The translations under genes were made by a program, and so were the position numbers. A stretch of 64,000 nucleotides of DNA from positions 620,001 through 684,000 of the forward strand of contig CAVVOG010000001.1 of NCBI GenBank assembly GCA_963749895.1, written 5' to 3'. Under the pieces are notes generated by a model, which saw only the letters and a list, made by a program, of their open reading frames with translations, was not told where the DNA came from and did not search any database. Shown one piece after another: positions 16,645-24,200 of the stretch (position 1 is the stretch's first letter; each line of letters begins with the position of its first letter). Source of the stretch: AC-51 sp963749895. GTDB lineage: Bacteria; Actinomycetota; UBA4738; HRBIN12.

Positions 16645-17240
16645 CGATGGTGCGAGCCGACCGGAACCAACGGATGGTCAAGATCGTCGCGATCGTGATC
16701 GTGCTCGGGTTGGTCGCCGCGCTCGCCCTGACCGCGGTCGCGTCCGGCTCTTAGTTGTCGTCGACCGGCTGACCGCCGGGCGATGACGTCCTCGGTGAGC
16801 GGCTTCACGAACCACGCCCCGTAGTCCTGCCATCCCTGGTGCTCGTAGAAGGCGATCGTGTCCTCGCGCCAGGTGGCGGTCACGAGCGCCATCCGGAAGC
16901 ACCCGCGCTTGCGCGCCAGCTCCTCGGCGCGCGACAGGAGCACGCGACCCACGCCGCGTCCACGGGCGCGCTCGGTGACGACCAGGTCGTTCACGCGTGC
17001 CTGCGGCCGGTGGTCGCCCATCCGCTGGTGGTACTCCATGTCGACGACGCCTAGGACCTCGCCGTCGGCCTCGGCCACCAGCGTCACGTGCTCGATCCGG
17101 CGGATGTGCCCGGCGAACTGGAGCCGGTGCGTCGGGTCGTCGGCGGTGCCGGCCGCCACGCCGCGGCCGAGCTCCACCAGGAGCCCCGCCACCGCCGGCC
17201 AGTCCTCGGGCCGCGCGAGCCGCACGGTCACGTCGTCCAT
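16641..17240 (-). CDS. GNAT-family N-acetyltransferase
   Basis: 199 aa as read. The GNAT fold (about residues 4-148) contains VNDLVVTERARGRGVGRVLLSRAEEL, the acetyl-CoA pyrophosphate-binding motif, and FYEHQGWQDYGAWFVKPL. The last 50 residues are Arg/Asp/His-rich and lie wholly antisense to the 35-aa membrane microprotein. In another frame a TAA occurs at 16751-16753 just after the domain, so the tail may be an artefact of a lost stop. Substrate unknown. Confidence 0.82.
   Translation of the reverse strand: MDDVTVRLARPEDWPAVAGLLVELGRGVAAGTADDPTHRLQFAGHIRRIEHVTLVAEADGEVLGVVDMEYHQRMGDHRPQARVNDLVVTERARGRGVGRVLLSRAEELARKRGCFRMALVTATWREDTIAFYEHQGWQDYGAWFVKPLTEDVIARRSAGRRQLRAGRDRGQGERGDQPEHDHDRDDLDHPLVPVGSHHR
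16647..16754 (+). CDS. 35-aa single-pass membrane microprotein downstream of asd
   Basis: Begins with ATG 16647, six bases after a GAGGAG ribosome-binding sequence embedded in the asd stop region. The peptide has a basic head (RADRNQRMVK) followed by one hydrophobic helix (VAIVIVLGLVAALALTAVA). The strong signal and topology support a real gene, although it is short. Function unknown. Its coding strand lies antisense to the tail of the GNAT gene. Confidence 0.6.
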   Translation: MVRADRNQRMVKIVAIVIVLGLVAALALTAVASGS

Positions 17241-17309
17241 GTGCCAGGCACGATACGCGCGCGAGGCAGGGGATCGCCTCCCCCGAGAGGAGTGTCCATC
17301 GAAAGCGAC

Positions 17310-17340
17310 GAGGGGCCCGGGCCGAAGGCCCGGGCCCCTC
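17310..17340 (-). terminator. GC-rich hairpin terminator of the 1000-aa repeat-protein gene
   Basis: Perfect 14-bp stem (GAGGGGCCCGGGCC with its complement) and a GAA loop, 20 bases beyond the repeat protein stop. No U-run follows, as is common for actinobacterial terminators. Confidence 0.75.
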
Positions 17341-17360
17341 GCGAACCGCCCTCCGCGGTC

Positions 17361-20300
17361 CTACTGCGGGATGTTGATCGACGCGGAGTGGTTCCCCTTG
17401 AGCACGTCGTCGTGCACGTAGGTGCCACTCAGCCCGCACAGATCCGACTCGTCGATCCCCGCGGGGAGATCCAGCGAGCCCGGCGTGTTCGGGCTCCCCG
17501 GCAGCGCTTCGCCGTCGAAGGAGACCGCGCTCGGGTAGAGCGTGTCGTCGCCGCCCTTCTCGCAGACGAGCACGATGACCTTGAAGTACCGGTCGTCCGT
17601 GAACGTCAGCTCGATGTCGGCGTCGAGGTCACCCGCGGCCACCGTGATGAACTGCGGGTCGGCCGTCTTGTAGCCCTCGGGGGTGGTCGTCTCGACCACC
17701 ACGTAGTCGCCGGGCATCAGGTCGTCGAACGAGCACTCACCGTTGGCTCCGGTGGTGCAGGTCAGGTCCTGCCCGCCCACCTGGACCGCGGTGTCCGCAC
17801 CGTCGAACTCGCCCACGGTCACGTCGTCGTGGTACAGGGTGAAGACCGCGCCCTGCAGCGGGTTCGCCGGGTCGTCGTCGTCGACCTTCTCGATGTCGAT
17901 CCTCGAGAGCTTCGTGTTCTCGAAGGTGCACGTCACCGTCTCGCCTGGCAGGACGTTGAACGTGGCCTTCGACTGCGCGACGGAGCCGACGGAGTCGTCG
18001 TCGTCGCAGCTCACGTCGGTGAGGTTCCACCCGTCCTTCGCCGTCTCGTTCACCGTGTAGGTCCCCGGGACGACGACCTTCTGGTCGGTGTCTCCGTCAC
18101 CGAGCGTCGCGGTGATCTCGCCGGTGAAGTCGAAGGTTCCCGGATATCCGTCGGGGACCGTCTGCTTCTCGATGATGATCGTGCCGCGCTTCGTGTTCGT
18201 GTAGGTGCAGGTGACGGTGCCGCCCGCCGGCACCGTGATGCTGGCCGTGCGGTTGGCGAGGTCGGTCGTCCCACCCGTGGTGCAGCTGAGACCGGTGAGG
18301 TCCCAGCCCGGGGTCGGGTCGTCCTCGGTCACCACGTAGCTGGACCCGGCGACCAGGTTCGAGAAGGTCTTCGAGTCCTTGCCTGCCTGACCGGCGTCGG
18401 TCGTCGTGAGGTCGAAGTCACCGCTGGCGTCGGCCGGGCTCGGCAGGTCGGGGTTCGACCCGAAGCCGAAGGTGCCCGCGCCGCCGACCGTGACCTTCTC
18501 GATCACGATCGAGCCGCGCTTCGTGTTCGTGTAGGTGCAGGTGACCGTCCCGCCCGCCGGCACCGTGATCGAGGCACGGCGATCCGCGAGGCTCACGGTC
18601 CCGCCCGTCGAGCAGCTGAGACCGGTGAGGTCCCAGCCGGGGGTCGGGTCGTCCTCGGTCACGACCACGGTGGACCCTGCGACCAGGTTCGAGAAGGTCT
18701 TCGAGTCCTTGCCTGCCTGACCGGCGTCGGTCGTCGTGAGGTCGAAGTCACCGCTGGCGTCGGCCGGGCTCGGCAGGTCGGGGTTCGACCCGAAGCCGAA
18801 GGTGCCCGCGCCGCCGACCGTGACCTTCTCGATCACGATCGAGCCGCGCTTCGTGTTCGTGTAGGTGCAGGTGACCGTCCCGCCTGCCGGCACCGTGATC
18901 GAGGCCGTGCGGCTGGCGAGGTCGGTCGTCCCGCCGGTGGTGCAGCTGAGACCGGTGAGGTCCCAGCCCGGGGTCGGGTCGTCCTCGGTCACGACCACGG
19001 TGGACCCGGCGACCAGGTTCGAGAAGGTCTTCGAGTCCTTGCCGGCCTGACCGGCCGCGGTCGTCGTGAGGTCGAAGTCGCCGTTCGAGTCGGCCGGGCT
19101 CGGCAGGTCGGGGTTCGACCCGAAGCCGAAGGTGCCCGCGCCGCCCTCGGTGACCTTCTCGATCACGATCGAGCCGCGCGCGACGTTCTCGTACGTGCAG
19201 TCGAGCACGTCGTCCTCGTCGTCGATCGAGAAGGTGACGGTCCGTCCGCTGATCGATGGCGTGACGCCGGTGCTCGCCGAACAGTCGATCGAGTCGAAGT
19301 CCCACCCGCTCGGGAGCGGCGTGTCCTCCTGGACGGTGTAGCCGGTGCCGAACAGGACGTTGGAGAACTCCTTGGACCCGCCCCCCGCGAGCTTGAACGT
19401 GTTCGCGGTCGACGGGTCCGTGCTGAACGACTTCGTGAAGTCGAACTCGGGGCTCGTCGTCGGGGTGGTCGTCTTGCGGATGATCACCTTGCCACAGTTC
19501 GTCAGCTGGATCGGCACGGGCGCGATGAAGTCCTTCAGCTGCGAGGTGAAGGCGTCCGACGCCCGGCTCTTCAGGAACGCGCTGCCGAACGAGGTGCACT
19601 TGTTCTCGTCGAAGATGTAGTCGAGGTCGATCGACGCCTCACCGAACGTGCGGGCCGACAGCGCGCCGAGCCCGTCGGCGTTCCCGGCGGTGATCGCCGA
19701 GCTGTTGATCGTGCCGGTCGCGGCGCCCACGGCGGTCAGGTCCTGGGCGGTTCCCCACGCCGAGCCGGTCCACCGGCGGACCTTGATCACCGCACGCGCG
19801 CCGCCCTGCTCGATCCGGTACTCGATCAGCAGGTCGTCGGACAGGGGTCCGGCTCCGTCGCCGGTGCGGACCTTGTTCACGCCGTTCGCGCACGTGACCT
19901 GGGACTGGTTCAGCTCGAAGTCCATCAGGGTCGTGCCGCTCGGCTCTTGGACGCGGGCCCAGAACAGGTGCAGGAAGCCGGGGTCGCCCTCTTCCTCGTA
20001 GGCCCCGAAGGTGATCAGGTCGCTCTTGTTGTTCGGGATGCTGCCGGTGCCCACCGGGGGACACGTGTCGTCTTCCTTCGAGCCGCCGCCGTACGAGTCG
20101 TCGTTCTGGCCGGTCGGCGCGTCCTGCCTGCGGACCTCGCTGACGCTCGCCCAGTCGATGTTCGGCGCGCCGCCGTCCACGACGAGGTTCGCGTTGTCGT
20201 CGATCTCGAAGTCGGATCCCTCGAGGCTCGCCTGGTAGTGGCTCGCGAACGCCGGTACGGCGACGAGCGTCGCCAGCATCCCCACGATCACCCCGATCGT

Positions 20301-20363
20301 GAGGGTCGTGCGCATCGCTCCCGTCTGCTGTCGTCGCAGACGGGAGAGGCCTGCTCGGATCAT
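17361..20363 (-). CDS. Secreted repeat protein with prealbumin-like (SpaA-type) domains
   Basis: 1000 aa. Start ATG 20363 follows GGGAGGGG by five bases. The signal peptide (about 17-41: LTIGVIVGMLATLVAVPAFA) ends before SHYQASLEG. An N-terminal domain (about 45-290) includes FWARVQEPSGTTLMDFELNQS, a pattern seen in actinobacterial exported repeat proteins. A series of roughly 75-110-residue beta-sandwich modules follows, each ending in CTYTNTK or similar; three of them (encoded at 18181-19170) are near-identical. A Cna-B/SpaA-like module (IDIEKVDDDDPANPLQGAVF) sits near 845. No LPXTG or membrane tail is seen, so the surface attachment mode is unknown. Likely an adhesin or matrix protein. Confidence 0.82.
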   Translation of the reverse strand: MIRAGLSRLRRQQTGAMRTTLTIGVIVGMLATLVAVPAFASHYQASLEGSDFEIDDNANLVVDGGAPNIDWASVSEVRRQDAPTGQNDDSYGGGSKEDDTCPPVGTGSIPNNKSDLITFGAYEEEGDPGFLHLFWARVQEPSGTTLMDFELNQSQVTCANGVNKVRTGDGAGPLSDDLLIEYRIEQGGARAVIKVRRWTGSAWGTAQDLTAVGAATGTINSSAITAGNADGLGALSARTFGEASIDLDYIFDENKCTSFGSAFLKSRASDAFTSQLKDFIAPVPIQLTNCGKVIIRKTTTPTTSPEFDFTKSFSTDPSTANTFKLAGGGSKEFSNVLFGTGYTVQEDTPLPSGWDFDSIDCSASTGVTPSISGRTVTFSIDDEDDVLDCTYENVARGSIVIEKVTEGGAGTFGFGSNPDLPSPADSNGDFDLTTTAAGQAGKDSKTFSNLVAGSTVVVTEDDPTPGWDLTGLSCTTGGTTDLASRTASITVPAGGTVTCTYTNTKRGSIVIEKVTVGGAGTFGFGSNPDLPSPADASGDFDLTTTDAGQAGKDSKTFSNLVAGSTVVVTEDDPTPGWDLTGLSCSTGGTVSLADRRASITVPAGGTVTCTYTNTKRGSIVIEKVTVGGAGTFGFGSNPDLPSPADASGDFDLTTTDAGQAGKDSKTFSNLVAGSSYVVTEDDPTPGWDLTGLSCTTGGTTDLANRTASITVPAGGTVTCTYTNTKRGTIIIEKQTVPDGYPGTFDFTGEITATLGDGDTDQKVVVPGTYTVNETAKDGWNLTDVSCDDDDSVGSVAQSKATFNVLPGETVTCTFENTKLSRIDIEKVDDDDPANPLQGAVFTLYHDDVTVGEFDGADTAVQVGGQDLTCTTGANGECSFDDLMPGDYVVVETTTPEGYKTADPQFITVAAGDLDADIELTFTDDRYFKVIVLVCEKGGDDTLYPSAVSFDGEALPGSPNTPGSLDLPAGIDESDLCGLSGTYVHDDVLKGNHSASINIPQ
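18181..19170 (-). repeat. Three tandem 330-bp coding repeats
   Basis: Units begin at 18181, 18511 and 18841, each 330 bp (110 codons), with near-identical DNA and scattered synonymous changes. Each encodes one module running from RGSIVIEKVT to the Cys-Thr-Tyr-Thr-Asn-Thr-Lys strand. A fourth, diverged boundary occurs at 19171. The less-than-perfect identity distinguishes them from the 318-bp and 315-bp arrays further on. Confidence 0.9.
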
Positions 20364-20538
20364 GTTGCCCCTCCCTGTCGCGCCGTCCGCGCATGCGCAG
20401 CGGACGGGTGGAGCCCCTCCAGGCTCCGCCGCGTCACCCCGCAGACACGGTAGGGAGGGTGGGGGATGCCGGGAACCTCCGATGGGGGACGTTCTCGTAC
20501 GGCTTTGGTCCTAGACCAGATGCCGTGGAGGGTCGCGC

Positions 20539-20566
20539 GGGATACCTCTTATAGAGGTGTTGTCAA
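20539..20566 (-). promoter_or_regulatory. Candidate promoter of the 1000-aa repeat-protein gene with an internal palindrome
   Basis: On the minus strand TTGACA (20566-20561) is followed after 16 bases by TATCCC (20544-20539). The spacer contains the inverted repeat CCTCT-N3-AGAGG, which could be an operator or hairpin. It overlaps the end of the MazG-like gene by four bases. Transcription start would lie about 170 bases upstream of the ATG. Confidence 0.45.
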
Positions 20567-20847
20567 AGGGGGCACGTGCAGGGGGAGGCGCCGCACTTCG
20601 GGCAGCCGTCCGCGTAGCGCCCGAGCACCTGCGCCAGGTCGACGTCGAGCAGGTTCGCGAGCGACGTGACCCACGCGACGACGTCGGAGAACTCGTGCTC
20701 CAGGTTCGCGCGGTCGTCTTTGCGGATCGCGCGAGCCAGCTCGCCGACCTCCTCGGTGAGCCAGCGGAACGTGGCGTCGACCCCCCGGCTCCGATCGCGC
20801 TCCAGGTAGGTCCGGGCCATCGTCGTCTGCAGCTCGCGCACGTCCAT
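20563..20847 (-). CDS. MazG-like nucleotide pyrophosphohydrolase with a C-terminal Cys cluster
   Basis: 94 aa. The single MazG/NTP-PPase helical domain carries the metal-binding pattern in WLTEEVGELARAIRK (ExxE) and EFSDVVAWVTSLANLLDVDL (ExxD). Such proteins hydrolyse non-canonical or surplus NTPs to NMPs. The last residues CPKCGASPCTCPL place four Cys in a compact C-X2-C-X4-C-X-C array, which may bind zinc. It is smaller than MazG proper and closest to the single-domain phosphohydrolase types. Confidence 0.8.
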   Translation of the reverse strand: MDVRELQTTMARTYLERDRSRGVDATFRWLTEEVGELARAIRKDDRANLEHEFSDVVAWVTSLANLLDVDLAQVLGRYADGCPKCGASPCTCPL

Positions 20848-21033
20848 GGCGCGCGAGTCTACGGGGGGTTGCGCCGGTCTCGCGCGGGGGAGGACCTTCG
20901 GCCCAGGACTGGTGACCCCGGCGGTCGGAGGATGTCATCGACATGGGCGCACCCCCCGAAGTGCGTTGCGCCGCCGCCGGAATCACACCCTTCGTCTTCA
21001 CGGCATCTTCACGCCGTGTTCGCCGTGCGGGGG

Positions 21034-21062
21034 TTCACAGAGAGGCAATCGTTCTGTTACAT
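21034..21062 (+). promoter_or_regulatory. Candidate promoter of the 1782-aa surface protein gene; element shared with the 27.4-kb gene
   Basis: TTCACA (21034-21039), a 17-base spacer, then TTACAT (21057-21062). The spacer starts GAGAGGCAA and ends GTTCTG, and TACGCC follows at about 21064. The same arrangement, with few changes, precedes the other giant surface gene at 27360, so the region is conserved beyond the -35/-10 boxes. Confidence 0.5.
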
Positions 21063-21234
21063 CTACGCCATACGGCCTAGGCCGTTGGATAACCCGGCGC
21101 GAGCCGGGCCCCAGGGGAGGGGAACAATTTGATCACGGATCCAAGCGGGGCGGCATGAGAGGCCGTCCCGCATCCAGGTGGTACGGGTCCGCGGACACCG
21201 CGGTCTCGAGGTGTATCCACGAGGGCCTGGTCTT

Positions 21235-21272
21235 CCACACACCGGCGGCGATCCCGCCGGTTTTCCGTGTGG
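21235..21272 (+). promoter_or_regulatory. Leader hairpin with T-run, possible attenuator
   Basis: Inner stem ACCGGCGG/CCGCCGGT with a 5-base loop is followed directly by TTT, the layout of an intrinsic terminator. An outer stem CCACAC/GTGTGG encloses both. It lies about 26 bases upstream of the start codon and just before the ribosome-binding sequence, so it could attenuate transcription or modulate translation. Inferred only. Confidence 0.4.
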
Positions 21273-21298
21273 GGACCGAGCCGGGGGAGGGATAGCGC

Positions 21299-24200
21299 AT
21301 GGTGGGTAATACGAAGAAGAGGCGAACGCGCAAGCTGTTCGCCGTAGGGGCACTGATCGCGCCGGCGCTCCTCGTGCTGGCGATGGTGGCGCCGAACGCA
21401 TCGGCGGCGCCGATCACGATCGTGGACGACGGCGGAGCCGACGACTACCCGGGTCAGAAGGACCTTAACTTCCTCACGGTCGACTACGGCCTTCCGGGCG
21501 CGACCGTGATCGACGTCGACTGGGGCTGGGACGACACGGCGACGAGCGGCGCCAACACCCGGGACGGGTGTGCTCTGTTCGATACGGATGGGGACGGGAA
21601 GGCCAACTACTCGTACTGCGTCATCGTCGAGGCAGACAACTCGTACTCCACGGTTCTCTATTCATGCGGAGATGACGACTCTGACAAGTGCACGAACCCG
21701 CGCCAGGCGATCCCGGCACCGGGTTCCAGCACGTCGGTCGACGTCGTCGAAGACATCGACCCGTTCGGAGTGCCATCCTCCCCCGACTACGACGTGGACC
21801 ACGTCACGGGGAACACATGCGGGACAGCACCCGACTGCTACACGGATGACACGGTCGCGATGGCGACCATCGACCTGGATGACATCGGTGATCCGAGCCG
21901 CGTCACGCTGATCAACGTCTGCAGCTACCCCTCGCAGGTCCCGGGATCTGCGCCTTCGGAATGCGTGATCGCTGCGAACAGCGGCTTCCTGACGATCGTG
22001 AAGGTCGCCGACCCCGATGACGACACGGACTTCGTGTTCGACTCGTCTGCTCCGTCAAACGGCGATGTCAGTCAGTGGACCATCGAGGGCAGCGGGCAGG
22101 TGCAGTTCATCCCGTTCGCGTCCGGCAACACACTCGATCTCGACGAAGTGGTTCCTGACGGTTGGGAACTCGACGAGGCATCTTGTGAGCTCCAGCTGCA
22201 GACGCCGACGTCGACGGGGACACCGACGGATACTGGCGTGGACAACATCACGATCCAGGCCGGCGTCGAGACGATCTGCACCTTCGAGGACTCGCTCGCC
22301 GAGGGAACGCTGACGCTCGTCAAGACCGTCACGAATGACAACGGCGGCACCCTCGCCGTTGCCGACTTCCCTCTCTTCATGGACGCGACCTCGGTGACGA
22401 GCGGCCAGACGGTGACGTTCGTCGGCGGCACGCAGATCACCGCCAGTGAGACCCAGCAGCCCGGCTACACGGCCTCGGCGTGGGGCGGTCACTGTGCGGC
22501 GGACGGGTCCGTCACCATCGAAGCAGGCGTCGACAAGACCTGCACGATCACGAACGACGACAACGAGCCGACGCTTCGTCTGCGCAAGACCGTGACCAAC
22601 GACAACGGCGGCACGGCCCTTGCGACGGCGTGGACGCTCACCGCTGACGGTGCGCTCGCGGTCCCGACCGACCTGTCGGGCTCCACGCCCGTCAACAGCG
22701 GCACCGGCTTCAAGGCCGACACCTACACCCTTGGTGAGTCCGGTGGCCCCTCGGGCTACACGGCCGGCGACTGGAGCTGTGTCCTGACCGGCACGGCGAC
22801 TCCGGTCTCCGTCTCGGCCAGCGACGAGGTCGTGGTCGGGCTGGGTGACGACATCACCTGCACGATCGACAACGACGACAACGAGCCGACGCTTCGTCTG
22901 CGCAAGACCGTGACCAACGACAACGGCGGCACGGCCCTTGCGACGGCGTGGACGCTCACCGCTGACGGTGCGCTCGCGGTCCCGACCGACCTGTCGGGCT
23001 CCACGCCCGTCAACAGCGGCACCGGCTTCAAGGCCGACACCTACACCCTTGGTGAGTCCGGTGGCCCCTCGGGCTACACGGCCGGCGACTGGAGCTGTGT
23101 CCTGACCGGCACGGCGACTCCGGTCTCCGTCTCGGCCAGCGACGAGGTCGTGGTCGGGCTGGGTGACGACATCACCTGCACGATCGACAACGACGACAAC
23201 GAGCCGACGCTTCGTCTGCGCAAGACCGTGACCAACGACAACGGCGGCACGGCCCTTGCGACGGCGTGGACGCTCACCGCTGACGGTGCGCTCGCGGTCC
23301 CGACCGACCTGTCGGGCTCCACGCCCGTCAACAGCGGCACCGGCTTCAAGGCCGACACCTACACCCTTGGTGAGTCCGGTGGCCCCTCGGGCTACACGGC
23401 CGGCGACTGGAGCTGTGTCCTGACCGGCACGGCGACTCCGGTCTCCGTCTCGGCCAGCGACGAGGTCGTGGTCGGGCTGGGTGACGACATCACCTGCACG
23501 ATCGACAACGACGACAACGAGCCGACGCTTCGTCTGCGCAAGACCGTGACCAACGACAACGGCGGCACGGCCCTTGCGACGGCGTGGACGCTCACCGCTG
23601 ACGGTGCGCTCGCGGTCCCGACCGACCTGTCGGGCTCCACGCCCGTCAACAGCGGCACCGGCTTCAAGGCCGACACCTACACCCTTGGTGAGTCCGGTGG
23701 CCCCTCGGGCTACACGGCCGGCGACTGGAGCTGTGTCCTGACCGGCACGGCGACTCCGGTCTCCGTCTCGGCCAGCGACGAGGTCGTGGTCGGGCTGGGT
23801 GACGACATCACCTGCACGATCGACAACGACGACAACGAGCCGACGCTTCGTCTGCGCAAGACCGTGACCAACGACAACGGCGGCACGGCCCTTGCGACGG
23901 CGTGGACGCTCACCGCTGACGGTGCGCTCGCGGTCCCGACCGACCTGTCGGGCTCCACGCCCGTCAACAGCGGCACCGGCTTCAAGGCCGACACCTACAC
24001 CCTTGGTGAGTCCGGTGGCCCCTCGGGCTACACGGCCGGCGACTGGAGCTGTGTCCTGACCGGCACGGCGACTCCGGTCTCCGTCTCGGCCAGCGACGAG
24101 GTCGTGGTCGGGCTGGGTGACGACATCACCTGCACGATCGACAACGACGACAACGAGCCGACGCTTCGTCTGCGCAAGACCGTGACCAACGACAACGGCG

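Larger units (their letters stand above)
20848..21298. other. 450-bp divergent intergenic region and long 5' leader
   Basis: No gene is supported here. It holds the candidate promoter at 21034-21062, several GC-rich inverted repeats (for example CCGCGG around 21189-21202) and the strong hairpin at 21235-21272 ahead of the 1782-aa protein. If transcription starts near 21070, the leader is about 230 bases, long enough for RNA-based control. I recognise no known riboswitch class in it. Confidence 0.5.
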
